64,000 nt of DNA from Curtobacterium salicis (lineage in GTDB: Bacteria > Actinomycetota > Actinomycetes > Actinomycetales > Microbacteriaceae). Position numbers and translations under genes: made by a program. The stretch is taken from NCBI RefSeq assembly GCF_011759505.1, contig NZ_JAAOYO010000004.1:1-64000 (forward strand). Direction: 5' to 3'. Below are positions 15,241-23,613 of the stretch, in pieces. The notes below the pieces were generated by a model. It made no database searches. It was not told the DNA's origin and saw only the letters and a program-made list of their open reading frames with translations. Positions within the stretch are counted from its first letter, which is position 1, and the number at the start of each line of letters is the position of its first letter.

Positions 15241-17934
15241 CTACGCGCGGTGCGCGGGCGAGTGACCCGAGTCGTGGGTCGGTGCGTCCGGCTCCGCCGG
15301 AGCCGCGTGCGACCCGTGGTGGGCGTCGTCGTCCGCCGGGGCCGACCCGTGCGGCGTCGCCGGCTGCATGCGCTCGAGCTTGGCGCCCTCGACGTCCACG
15401 TCCGGCAGGATCCGGTCGAGCCACTTCGGGATCCACCACGCGCTCTTGCCGAGCAGGTGCATCACGGCAGGGATGAGCAGCATCCGGACCACGAACGCGT
15501 CGAGCAGGACACCGAACGCCAGCCCGAACCCGATCGGCTTGATCGTCGACGAGTCCGAGAAGATGAACCCGGCGAACACCGAGATCATGATGATCGCGGC
15601 CGCCGTGACCACCGCGCGGCCGGCGTGCAGACCACGCTGCACCGCGACCTTTGCGCTGGAGCCGTGGGCGTACGCCTCACGCATGCCGGAGACCAGGAAC
15701 AGCTGGTAGTCCATCGCGAGCCCGAACAGGATCCCGATCTCGATGATCGGCAGGAAGCTCAGGATCGGCGCCGGGTCGTGCACGCCGAACACGCTGCCGA
15801 GCCAGCCGAACTGGTAGATCGCGGTCAGACCACCGAACGAGGCGAGCACCGACAGGATGAAGCCCGCCGTGGCCGTGATCGGCACGAGGAACGACCGGAA
15901 CACGATGATCAGGATGATCAGCGACAGCCCGACCACGACCGCCAGGTAGAGCGGCAGGACGTTCGCGAGCTTCTCCGACACGTCGATGTTGGCACTGGCG
16001 TTGCCGGCGACGCCGAGCTCCACCGTGCCGTCATCGGTCGAGACGCTCTGCGAGCGGAGGTCCTTGACCAGTTCCTCGGTCGAGACGCTGTCCGGGCCGC
16101 CGTGCGGCTTCACCTGGAACGCGATGATCGAGCGGTCCTTCGACGCGCCGATCGGCAGGACCGCGTCGACGTCGTCGTTCTTCGACAGCGCCTGGCCGAT
16201 CGTCACCTCGGTGCCGGTGACGTCGTCCTTGCTGACTGCCTTCGGCAGCGTCGCGACGACGAGCAGCGGCCCGTTCTGGCCGGCGCCGAACTCCTTCTCG
16301 AGCGTCTTGTACGCCTTGTACTGGCTGGACTCGACCGCCTCCGACGACCCGGACGGCAGGCCCAGGCGCATCTGCGTGGCGGGGAGTGCGATGGTGCCGA
16401 GGACGGCGACGCCCGCGACGAGGGTGATCACGGCACGCCAGGTCGACATCGGCTTGTTCGGGACCGGCACCGAGCCGGTGTGCCCGATCTGCTGCCGCTC
16501 CTTCTTCCGGAGGATCCGCAGGCCGAGCAGCGAGAGCAGCGCCGGGGTGAAGGAGGTGGCGATGAGGATCGCGAACAGGACCGCGACCGCACCGACCGTG
16601 CCCATCAGGCCGAGGAACGGGATGCCGGTGATGTTCAGCGCGAGCAGCGCGACGATGACCGTCGTCCCCGCGAAGACCACGGCGTTGCCGGACGTGCCGT
16701 TCGCCAGCCCGATCGACTCGTGCACGCCCATGCCCTGCTTCAGCTGGGTCCGGTGCCGGTTGAGGATGAACAGGGAGTAGTCGATGCCGACTGCCAAGCC
16801 GAGCATCACCCCGAGCACGGGCGTGACCGAGATGAACTCGACCAGGCCGGAGAAGGACAGCGAGGCGAGGGTCGCGACGCCGACACCGAGCACGGCGCTG
16901 AGCAGCGGGATCGCGGCACCGATGACCGTGCGGAGCATGAGGAACAGCACGAGGGCGGCGATGATGACGCCGATGATCTCGCCCGGTCCGAGGATCGAGG
17001 GCACGCCCTGCGCGATGTCGTTCGAGACGAAGACGTCGACACCGCTGATCTTCGCGGCGTCGGCGCGGTCCGAGATCTCCTGCTTCGTGGTCTGCGGGAC
17101 CTCGTAGGTCGACTTCGTGAACTGCACCGTCCCGATGGCGGCGGAGTCGTTCGACGAGACGAAGCGGATGTCCTTCGACAGGTCCAGCAGGTCGGAGCCC
17201 TGCTCGAGGTCGCGCTCGTTGTCCGCGAGCTTCTTCGTGTTCGAGTCGATGGTCTTCTGCGCGTCGGCGATCTGCTGCTCGCCCGCGGTCAGCTGCTGCT
17301 GCTGGGCGTCGATCTGGGCCTGCGCCTGCTCGAGCTGCTGCTGGCCGGCCTGCGCCTGTGCCTGTGCGGCCGGGGTGGCAGCAGCGGCGGCTCCGGCGGC
17401 CTGGGCCTGTGCCTGCGCCTGGGCCTTCTGCGCGTCGAGCTGCGCTTGGGCGTCCGTGATCTGCTGCTTGCCGGACTCGAGCTGGGCCTTCTGCGCGTCG
17501 AGTTGCTCCTGCCCGTCCTCGAGCTTCTGGCGCCCCTCGGAGATCTCCTTGCGGCCGTCGACGATCTTCTGCCGCTGGTCGTCGAGCCGCTGCTGGGTGG
17601 CGAAGCCGTCGGTGGTGCCCTTGACGCCGGGCAGGTCCTCGAGGTCGGTCAGGAACGACTTGACCTGGTCCTGCTGGCTGTCCGTGAAGGCCGTGCCGTC
17701 GGTCGTCTGGAAGACCAGCGTGCCGTTGCCGCCGTTCGCGCTCGGGAACTTGTCGGCCAGCTCGTCCTGCACCTGGCTGGTCTTCGTGCCGGGGATCGTG
17801 ATCGAGGACGAGATGGTGCCCGCGAACAGGCTGAAGGTGACACCGGCGATCGCCATGAGGGCGATCCAGGCGATGATCACCGTCCAGTGTCGGCGGGCCG
17901 CGAAGCGACCGAGGCGGTAGAGGAGACCGGCCAT
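15241..17934 (-). CDS. MMPL/RND-family membrane transporter
   Basis: An 897-residue exporter with two repeats of membrane helices, each after a large extracellular domain. Helix 1 is at residues 17-37. The first periplasmic-side loop contains a long Gln/Ala-rich coiled coil (about 125-235, with AQAQAQA runs), an unusual insertion. VGIDYSLFILNRHRTQ and AMDYQLFLVSGMREAYA are the two conserved Asp-Tyr motifs of MMPL pumps. The C-terminus is His/Asp/Pro-rich. The substrate is unknown (lipid, drug or siderophore). It lies 80 bases after the TetR gene and is probably under its control. Confidence 0.87.
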   Translation of the reverse strand: MAGLLYRLGRFAARRHWTVIIAWIALMAIAGVTFSLFAGTISSSITIPGTKTSQVQDELADKFPSANGGNGTLVFQTTDGTAFTDSQQDQVKSFLTDLEDLPGVKGTTDGFATQQRLDDQRQKIVDGRKEISEGRQKLEDGQEQLDAQKAQLESGKQQITDAQAQLDAQKAQAQAQAQAAGAAAAATPAAQAQAQAGQQQLEQAQAQIDAQQQQLTAGEQQIADAQKTIDSNTKKLADNERDLEQGSDLLDLSKDIRFVSSNDSAAIGTVQFTKSTYEVPQTTKQEISDRADAAKISGVDVFVSNDIAQGVPSILGPGEIIGVIIAALVLFLMLRTVIGAAIPLLSAVLGVGVATLASLSFSGLVEFISVTPVLGVMLGLAVGIDYSLFILNRHRTQLKQGMGVHESIGLANGTSGNAVVFAGTTVIVALLALNITGIPFLGLMGTVGAVAVLFAILIATSFTPALLSLLGLRILRKKERQQIGHTGSVPVPNKPMSTWRAVITLVAGVAVLGTIALPATQMRLGLPSGSSEAVESSQYKAYKTLEKEFGAGQNGPLLVVATLPKAVSKDDVTGTEVTIGQALSKNDDVDAVLPIGASKDRSIIAFQVKPHGGPDSVSTEELVKDLRSQSVSTDDGTVELGVAGNASANIDVSEKLANVLPLYLAVVVGLSLIILIIVFRSFLVPITATAGFILSVLASFGGLTAIYQFGWLGSVFGVHDPAPILSFLPIIEIGILFGLAMDYQLFLVSGMREAYAHGSSAKVAVQRGLHAGRAVVTAAAIIMISVFAGFIFSDSSTIKPIGFGLAFGVLLDAFVVRMLLIPAVMHLLGKSAWWIPKWLDRILPDVDVEGAKLERMQPATPHGSAPADDDAHHGSHAAPAEPDAPTHDSGHSPAHRA

Positions 17935-18014
17935 GCTGGGCCCCGTTCCTTTCGTCGTGGGTGGTGCTGTCGAACGGGGTGCGCCGGTGGACCCCTGGGA
18001 GGACGTCTGTTCGG

Positions 18015-18650
18015 TCAGTGCTCGGGCAGGTACCCGCTGCGGACGCTGTGCACGAGTCGTCCGAGCAGGGCGTCCCAGTCGGCCCGGGCCTGTTCGTCCA
18101 GGCGGGGACCGGTGGTCGTGAGCCAGTGGTCGGCGATGACGACGATGCCGCTCATCAGCGAGTCCACCAGGAGTGCGGTGTCCAGGGCATCAGCTGCGGG
18201 GTGCCGCCGGGCGACCTCGCTGCGGAGGCGCCCGGTGACGCGGGCGAAGGCGGTCTGGGTGAGGGCGGCCGCCTTGGGGTCGTCCTCCTCCGGCTCGCCG
18301 AGGATCCGGTGCAGCCGGACGATCGCGCCGGGCAGGTCCGTGCCGCGGGCGGCGGACTCGAGTTCGTCGAACATCGCCGCTCTGCTGCCGTCACCGACCG
18401 GGGTGTTCGCGATCTCGGCGAGGAACTGGTCGATGATCACCGACAGCACCTCTTCGCGCACCGACAGGCGGATCTCGTCGAGCGAGGCGAAGTGGTTGAA
18501 GACCGTGCGGCGGGCGACGTCGGCACGGGCCGCGAGCTCGTCGACGCTGAACTCGCCGCCGCGCTCGTCGATCAGCTCGCGCGCGGCCTGCAGGATCGCC
18601 GCACGGTGCCGGGCCTTGAGGGCAGCACGGCGATCGGGCGAGAGGGTCAC
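18015..18650 (-). CDS. TetR-family regulator of the MmpL pump
   Basis: A 211-residue repressor. The helix-turn-helix is at about residues 14-60 (FSVDELAARADVARRTVFNHFASLDEI); the rest is an all-helical ligand domain. GTG 18650 fits the family start and has TAGTGT (18663-18658 on minus) ending seven bases upstream, a leaderless layout. A longer frame exists upstream but runs through the operator. It is probably autoregulated through the palindrome at 18663-18689 and cotranscribed with the pump. Confidence 0.82.
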   Translation of the reverse strand: MTLSPDRRAALKARHRAAILQAARELIDERGGEFSVDELAARADVARRTVFNHFASLDEIRLSVREEVLSVIIDQFLAEIANTPVGDGSRAAMFDELESAARGTDLPGAIVRLHRILGEPEEDDPKAAALTQTAFARVTGRLRSEVARRHPAADALDTALLVDSLMSGIVVIADHWLTTTGPRLDEQARADWDALLGRLVHSVRSGYLPEH

Positions 18651-18657
18651 GGTGAAG

Positions 18658-18689
18658 ACACTAGGTGCATCGATGCACTCGGTGCACCT
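18658..18689 (-). promoter_or_regulatory. TetR promoter and operator
   Basis: GTGCATCGATGCAC (18665-18678) is a perfect 14-base palindrome inside a wider AGGTGCA...TGCACCT symmetry (18663-18689). The -10 hexamer TAGTGT (minus, 18663-18658) touches its edge, so a bound repressor would block polymerase. Confidence 0.6.
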
Positions 18690-18714
18690 TCCTGGGGTCG
18701 ATGCCCAGGTTCGT

Positions 18715-18746
18715 CCCCCGACCTGCGGGGGTCCGCAGGTCGGGGG
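18715..18746. terminator. Strong hairpin between divergent promoters
   Basis: Perfect 14-base arms (18715-18728 and 18733-18746) close the loop GGGT. It lies between two divergent genes, where no transcript should normally end. It may insulate the two regulators or stop stray transcription. Confidence 0.45.
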
Positions 18747-18798
18747 CCCCGGTGCCGTCAACACCAGCGGCCACGCAGCGTGCCGACCTCGATGATCT

Positions 18799-18828
18799 CG
18801 ATACAAGACGATCTTGAACGTGTATCGT
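18799..18828 (+). promoter_or_regulatory. MarR promoter with nested palindromes
   Basis: CGATACA (18799-18805) and TGTATCG (18821-18827) form outer arms around an inner CAAGACGATCTTG (18804-18816). TATCGT (18823-18828) ends seven bases before the MarR ATG, so the right arm is also the -10 of a leaderless mRNA. Confidence 0.55.
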
Positions 18829-18835
18829 CTCATCC

Positions 18836-19435
18836 ATGGACAGTCACGACAGCGCCGCGCCGGCCACGGTCCTGCCGGAGATCGACTGGACGGCCGGTGG
18901 GATCGAGACCGAGCTCGGCTGGGCGCTGCCGCTGGCCCTGCAGGAGTTCATGCGCCTGGGGACCGACGCCGTCGCCGACGTCCCCGCCGGCCCGCGCGGG
19001 TACCAGGTGCTCGTCGCGATCACCACCGAGGAGCCCTCCTCGCAGCTCTCCCTCGCTCGACGGCTCGGCGTGGACAAGACCCAGATGACGTACGTCGTCG
19101 ACGCCCTCGAGGCCGGCGAGTTCGTCGAACGTCGCGCCGACCCGTCCGACCGACGGGTGCGCCAGGTGCTCCCGACGGACGCCGGCCGGGAACTGCTCGA
19201 CCGGGCCCGGCGGTCCCTCCGCGCCGCCGAAGGAGTCCTGCTGCGTCACCTCGCCGAGGACGAGCAGACCACGATGCGGCACCTGCTCGCCCGTGTCGCA
19301 CTCGCCGCGAGCACGCCCGCTCCCGGCTCCGTCACCGACGACCCCTCCTTCCACCACCCGGTCGCCGCACCGGAACGTTCCCGCCGGCGACGGGAGCCGG
19401 GGACCCCGGCGACCCCGTCGACGACCCCACAGTGA
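18836..19435 (+). CDS. MarR-family regulator
   Basis: A 199-residue regulator. The winged helix covers about residues 55-115 (SQLSLARRLGVDKTQMTYVVDALEAGEFVERR, then ADPSDRRVRQ as the wing). The C-terminal 45 residues are a Pro/Arg/Ser-rich tail with no family counterpart that I know. It lies 10 bases upstream of the NmrA-like gene and is probably autoregulated through the nested palindromes at its promoter. The signal is unknown. Confidence 0.82.
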   Translation: MDSHDSAAPATVLPEIDWTAGGIETELGWALPLALQEFMRLGTDAVADVPAGPRGYQVLVAITTEEPSSQLSLARRLGVDKTQMTYVVDALEAGEFVERRADPSDRRVRQVLPTDAGRELLDRARRSLRAAEGVLLRHLAEDEQTTMRHLLARVALAASTPAPGSVTDDPSFHHPVAAPERSRRRREPGTPATPSTTPQ

Positions 19436-19445
19436 GGCCCTCCCC

Positions 19446-20366
19446 ATGACCAGCACCGTCCTCGTCGCCGGAGCGACCGGCGACCTCGGCCACCGCGTCG
19501 TCCGCGAACTCCTCGGACACGACGTCCGGGTCCGGGTCCTCACCCGCCCCGGCAGCACGTCCGCCGCGGCCCGGTTCGACGACCACCCGCAGGTCGACGT
19601 GGTCGTCGCCGGCTACGACGACCACGATGCCCTGACCCGGGCCGTGGACGGTGCCGACGTCGTCGTGTCCACCGTCAGCGGCACCCGTCCGGTCATCGTC
19701 GACGCGCAGCGAGCCCTGCTGACGGCCACCGTGGCCGCCGGGGTGCCGCGGTTCATCCCCTCCGACTACTCGGCCGACTACCGGCGGATCACCCCCGGGA
19801 CGAACCGCAACTTCGAGCTGCGCCGCGAGTTCGCCGCGCACGTCGACGCGGCACCCGTCCAGGCCACGTCGATCCTCACCGGGATGTTCACCGACCTGCT
19901 CACCGGCGAGGCTCCGATGATCCTGTTCGGCCGCCGTCTGGTCCTGTTCTGGTCGTCCGCCGACCAGGTGCTCGACTTCACCACCAAGGACGACGTCGCC
20001 CGGGTCACCGCCCTCGCCGCCCTGGACGACGACGCTCCCCGGGTGATCGAGATGGCCGGCGACCAGCTGACGGCCCGTGACGTCGCTCGGACCGTCAGCG
20101 AGCTGACGGGTTCCCGGTTCCGTCTGCAGTGGGCGGGCACGACCGGCACCCTCTCCGCCATGAGCGCGGTGGGGAAGCGGCTCGCGAAGGACACCGACGA
20201 GACGTTCCCGGCCTGGCAGGGGATGCAGTACTTCGTGAGCATGTTCAGCGGGCAGGCGCAGCTGCGGCACGTCGACAACGGGCGGTACGGCTCCCACGAC
20301 TGGACGAGCGTCCGCGACGTCCTCCGCGCGCACCTCGCCACGGGCAGCGCACGTACGGCGTCCTGA
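19446..20366 (+). CDS. NmrA-like NAD(P)-binding protein
   Basis: A 306-residue atypical short-chain dehydrogenase. GATGDLGHRVVREL (residues 8-21) is the GxxGxxG dinucleotide loop; RFIPSDYSADY replaces a classical YxxxK catalytic motif. Such proteins act as redox sensors or isoflavone-type reductases. GAGG lies ahead of the ATG. Translation is probably coupled to the preceding MarR gene, hinting at an electrophile or redox response. Confidence 0.78.
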   Translation: MTSTVLVAGATGDLGHRVVRELLGHDVRVRVLTRPGSTSAAARFDDHPQVDVVVAGYDDHDALTRAVDGADVVVSTVSGTRPVIVDAQRALLTATVAAGVPRFIPSDYSADYRRITPGTNRNFELRREFAAHVDAAPVQATSILTGMFTDLLTGEAPMILFGRRLVLFWSSADQVLDFTTKDDVARVTALAALDDDAPRVIEMAGDQLTARDVARTVSELTGSRFRLQWAGTTGTLSAMSAVGKRLAKDTDETFPAWQGMQYFVSMFSGQAQLRHVDNGRYGSHDWTSVRDVLRAHLATGSARTAS

Positions 20367-20403
20367 CCGGCCACCGGCAGGAACGCCGCACTATCGTGTG
20401 ACG

Positions 20404-21369
20404 ATGCCGGACCGGACGAGGGCGACGATCGTGACCGCGCTCGTCGTCGCGGCCGCGATCGCGTTGACGGGGTGTCAGGCGGGCGTGGCGCCGGTCGGTC
20501 CGAGCCGCCCCACCTCCGGCACGGCGACCACGACACCGACCGCGACGACACCGCCTCCCGCGAGCACGACGAGCGCCGCGACCACCCGGGCGCTCGGTGC
20601 ACTCGAGTCCCGGCACGATGCCCGGCTCGGCCTCGTCGCGATCGACACCGGCAGCGGTGCGACCGTCACGCACCGAGCCGGGGAGCGCTTCGCGTTCGCG
20701 TCGGCTGCGAAGGTGTTCATCGCCGCGACGGTGCTCGACGACGCCCGGTCGGACGACCTCGACGCCGTCGTGCCGATCGAGCAGCGTGACCTGCTGGCGT
20801 ACGCCCCGGTGACGTCGCAGCACGTCGGATCGGGCATGACCGTCCGGGCGCTCCTCGACGCGATGCTCCGGTCGAGCGACAACACCGCCGCGAACCTGCT
20901 CGTCGCGCGGGTCGGCGGACCGTCCGTGGTGCAGCGCTGGCTCCGCGGGATCGGCGACCAGGTGACGCAGGTCCTGCGGGTCGAGCCGGACCTCAACGAG
21001 GCCACCCCGGGCGACGAACGCGACACGACGACGCCCGCGCAGTTCGCGGCGGACCTGCGGACGGTGCTGCTCGGGGACGCCCTGCGCCCGGACGACCGGC
21101 AGCTGCTGGTGGAGACGATGGCCGGGAGCACCACCGGTGACGCGACGATCCGTGCCGGTGTGCCGCACGGGTGGTCGGTCGCGGACAAGACCGGCACGGG
21201 CTCCCACGGCGTCCGGAACGACGTCGGGATCGTCACCCCGCCCGGCGGCGCCCCGGTCGTCCTCGTCGTGATGACCAGTCAGTCCGCGGCGGACGCCGAG
21301 CCGGACGACGCGCTCGTCGCCACGGCCACCCGGACGGCGGTCGCCGCACTCCGCGCGACGCGGCGCTGA
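20404..21369 (+). CDS. Class A beta-lactamase-like lipoprotein
   Basis: A 321-residue serine hydrolase. The lipobox ALTGC ends a signal peptide near residue 24; a Thr/Pro linker follows. All class A landmarks are present: nucleophile SAAK (in FAFASAAKVF), SSDN, an omega-loop EPDLN (Glu166/Asn170 equivalents) and DKTGTG. SAAK in place of the usual STFK marks a divergent member, so the substrate may be a beta-lactam or a wall peptide. ATG 20404 is chosen over GTG 20398 because TATCGT (20392-20397) ends six bases upstream. Confidence 0.82.
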   Translation: MPDRTRATIVTALVVAAAIALTGCQAGVAPVGPSRPTSGTATTTPTATTPPPASTTSAATTRALGALESRHDARLGLVAIDTGSGATVTHRAGERFAFASAAKVFIAATVLDDARSDDLDAVVPIEQRDLLAYAPVTSQHVGSGMTVRALLDAMLRSSDNTAANLLVARVGGPSVVQRWLRGIGDQVTQVLRVEPDLNEATPGDERDTTTPAQFAADLRTVLLGDALRPDDRQLLVETMAGSTTGDATIRAGVPHGWSVADKTGTGSHGVRNDVGIVTPPGGAPVVLVVMTSQSAADAEPDDALVATATRTAVAALRATRR

Positions 21370-21433
21370 GCGGCGGTCCGGGGTCCGGACGGTCCGAGCG
21401 GTCCGCGCGGTCCGCGCGGTCGCCGCCTCCCGG

Positions 21434-22423
21434 TCAGTGCGGGAGCGTCGCCGCCCACCGCCCGATGACGTCGTACGCGTGCTCGCGGACCGGCTGGGCG
21501 GACAGCACGACGTCGTGCAGTGCGCCTCGGAGCCGCCGGACGGTCACCTCGTCGCCCAGCGAGAGCGCGCGTCGCGCGACGGCGTCCACGTTGAGCGCGA
21601 CGTCGGCCCGCGTCATGCCCTCGTTCCACCGCGGTTGCAGCATGCTCTTGTCGCTGAGCATCACGAGCGTCGGCACCGTGATGCCGAGGCCGTGCGCGAC
21701 CCGCTCCTGCCCGGCGAAGACCGCGGCGAGCCACCCGGGGTGCAGTGGGAAGCCCCGATCGGGCCGCCACCGCTGGTCGTAGGTCCAGGTCCCCTCGGCC
21801 GAGCTGGAGACGGTCCGGGTGTAGAAGCCGGGGTCGACGGCGGGCATCGGGGCGAGGGGGTTGCGCTTCGCGCCGAGCTTGATGACGGGCGCGACGACCG
21901 CCCGGCCGATCGCGTCCGCCTGGAACTCCAGCCACGGGCTGTTGAGCACGAGCCCGTCGACGAGCTCCGGGTGTCGGGCGCTCCAGAGCGCCAGGGTGAG
22001 GCCACCGGTGGAGTGCCCCATCGGGACGAGGCGTCGGTGCTGCTCGGGGTGCTCGGCGCGGATCACGTCGAGGGCGGCGGCGATGTCCTCGTCGTAGGTG
22101 GCGAGGTCGTCGACGTGACCGGGCGTCTGGTGTGGCCGGAGGCTCCGCCCGTACTTCCGCAGGTCCAGGGCGTGGAATCGTGCGCCGAGCCGTTCGACCC
22201 GCTCCGCCAGCTCGGTCTGGAAGAAGTAGTCCGACCAGCCGTGGACGTAGAGGACGTCGACGTCGTGCAGGGGACCGGCGTGCCGGCGCAGGTGGTCGAC
22301 CGGGCCGCGCCGCCGACGGACGAGGGTCGCGACCACCGGCCCCTCGTCGTCCACCCCGAGCGGCAGCTCACGACGCTCGTAGTCCGCCCCGAGGACGTCG
22401 TCCTGCCACCCCGCGTCCGTCAT
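21434..22423 (-). CDS. Alpha/beta hydrolase (lysophospholipase/aminopeptidase S33-like)
   Basis: A 329-residue cytosolic hydrolase. VLYVHGWSDYFFQ forms the oxyanion region, GHSTGG the nucleophile elbow, MLSDKSM the usual aspartate region, and ALHDVVLS the catalytic histidine. WTYDQRWRPDRGFPLHPGWL is the cap region seen in Serine_aminopeptidase-like esterases. The substrate is unknown. It appears monocistronic. Confidence 0.78.
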   Translation of the reverse strand: MTDAGWQDDVLGADYERRELPLGVDDEGPVVATLVRRRRGPVDHLRRHAGPLHDVDVLYVHGWSDYFFQTELAERVERLGARFHALDLRKYGRSLRPHQTPGHVDDLATYDEDIAAALDVIRAEHPEQHRRLVPMGHSTGGLTLALWSARHPELVDGLVLNSPWLEFQADAIGRAVVAPVIKLGAKRNPLAPMPAVDPGFYTRTVSSSAEGTWTYDQRWRPDRGFPLHPGWLAAVFAGQERVAHGLGITVPTLVMLSDKSMLQPRWNEGMTRADVALNVDAVARRALSLGDEVTVRRLRGALHDVVLSAQPVREHAYDVIGRWAATLPH

Positions 22424-22470
22424 CCGTCGTTCCTACCGCAGTCGCCTGCGCGTCGTCGCGACCAGACGAC

Positions 22471-22514
22471 GCAACGGGAGGCTCCCCACCAGCTGGTGGG
22501 GAGCCTCCCGTTGC
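22471..22514. terminator. Perfect 44-base palindrome after the siderophore SBP gene
   Basis: Two 22-base arms meet at 22492/22493. The central 36 bases are identical to those of the palindrome at 28841-28884. It follows the minus-strand siderophore-binding gene, so it probably terminates that transcript. Confidence 0.65.
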
Positions 22515-22528
22515 GGCTCGGGGTCGCG

Positions 22529-23545
22529 TCAGGAGACCGGCTTGCTCTCGTCGATCCAGCCCGCGAGCTTCGTCATGTAGTCCGCCTGCGAGGCGTAGTC
22601 GAGCGCGGGGAAGGTCCAGCTGTGGACCTGGCCGGCCGCGAGGGCGGCGTTGTCGGCGAACGTCGGCTGCTTCTCGAGGTCCGCGACCTGGTAGCCCTGC
22701 TGCGAGAGCAGGATCACGTCGCCCGAGATCTGGCCCGCGTTCTCCCAGCTGTAGATGCCCCAGTACCAGCCCTTCGGCTTCGGGACGACGAAGTCGACGC
22801 CGAAGTCGGTGTACATCTGCAGCGTCGGCTCGTCGGACGGGCGGGTGACGTAGGCGCCGTCACCGTCCGCGTACATCGAGACGACGGAGAGGTCGTTCCC
22901 CTTCGCGGCCTGCTGCAGGGCGTCCTTGGCGGTGTCGAAGTCCTTCTCGGCGGCCTCGACGGTGGTCTCCTCCGCCCCGAGGGACTCGGCGAGGTCGGCG
23001 ATGTGCTCGATGACGTCCTCGCCCTCGCCGCCCCACTTGACCTGGGCGACCGGCGCGATGGCGGCGACCTGCTCCTGCTGTTCCTTGTCCTTGAAGCCGT
23101 AGCCGGGCTGCGTGGTGTCGAGCGTGCCCTTGGCGTCCGTCGGGTAGACCGAGGTGACGACGAGGTCCGGCTTCAGAGCCGCGAGCTTCTCGAGGTCGAT
23201 GTCGCCGTAGGCGTTGCCGAGCTGCGTGATGCCGTCGGTGTCCAGGTCCTTGAAGCGCTGGTCCTTCGCCATCGTCAGCTGGCCGAAGGTGCCGACCGGG
23301 CGCAGACCGTACTCGATGAACGAGATCGCGATGTCGTTGAGGACCACGACGCGCTTCGGGGTGTGGTCGACCTTCACCGTGGCTCCGGTGGCGTCCTCGT
23401 ACGACCACGCGCGGGAGGACGCGCTCGTGCCGTTGCCGGCGTCGTCGGATCCGCCGGTGCTGGAGCAGCCGGTGAGGATGAGGGCCGTCGCGGTGACGGC
23501 GGTCAGGAGGGCGGCACGGACCGTGCCGCGGCGGAGAGTGTTCAC
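22529..23545 (-). CDS. Iron-siderophore ABC transporter, binding lipoprotein
   Basis: A 338-residue FecB/FhuD-type lipoprotein. The lipobox LILTGC ends the signal near residue 27. The fold-defining segment DHTPKRVVVLNDIAISFIEYGLRPVG is present, then a tryptophan-rich ligand region (PKPKGWYWGIYSWENAG). It delivers ferric siderophore to the FecCD-like permeases encoded upstream on the same strand. GTG 23545 is chosen because a DtxR box with an embedded -10 ends next to it. Confidence 0.85.
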   Translation of the reverse strand: MNTLRRGTVRAALLTAVTATALILTGCSSTGGSDDAGNGTSASSRAWSYEDATGATVKVDHTPKRVVVLNDIAISFIEYGLRPVGTFGQLTMAKDQRFKDLDTDGITQLGNAYGDIDLEKLAALKPDLVVTSVYPTDAKGTLDTTQPGYGFKDKEQQEQVAAIAPVAQVKWGGEGEDVIEHIADLAESLGAEETTVEAAEKDFDTAKDALQQAAKGNDLSVVSMYADGDGAYVTRPSDEPTLQMYTDFGVDFVVPKPKGWYWGIYSWENAGQISGDVILLSQQGYQVADLEKQPTFADNAALAAGQVHSWTFPALDYASQADYMTKLAGWIDESKPVS

Positions 23546-23546
23546 G

Positions 23547-23565
23547 TTAGGTGAGCCTAACCTAA
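23547..23565 (-). promoter_or_regulatory. DtxR/IdeR iron box at the SBP start
   Basis: On the minus strand TTAGGTTAGGCTCACCTAA matches the classical TTAGGTTAGGCTAACCTAA iron box at 18 of 19 positions. It ends one base before the GTG. Its internal TAGGCT lies eight bases before the start, so iron-bound repressor would cover the -10 of a leaderless mRNA. Confidence 0.85.
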
Positions 23566-23613
23566 CCTGAGTGGATCCACCAGTTCGGGCCGGAACCCCG
23601 GCCGGGAGGCGCG

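Noticed and set aside
14986..18795. A 1269-codon plus-strand open frame
   Set aside because: It is antisense to the MMPL and TetR genes, is low-complexity Arg/Asp/Glu text and has no start signal.
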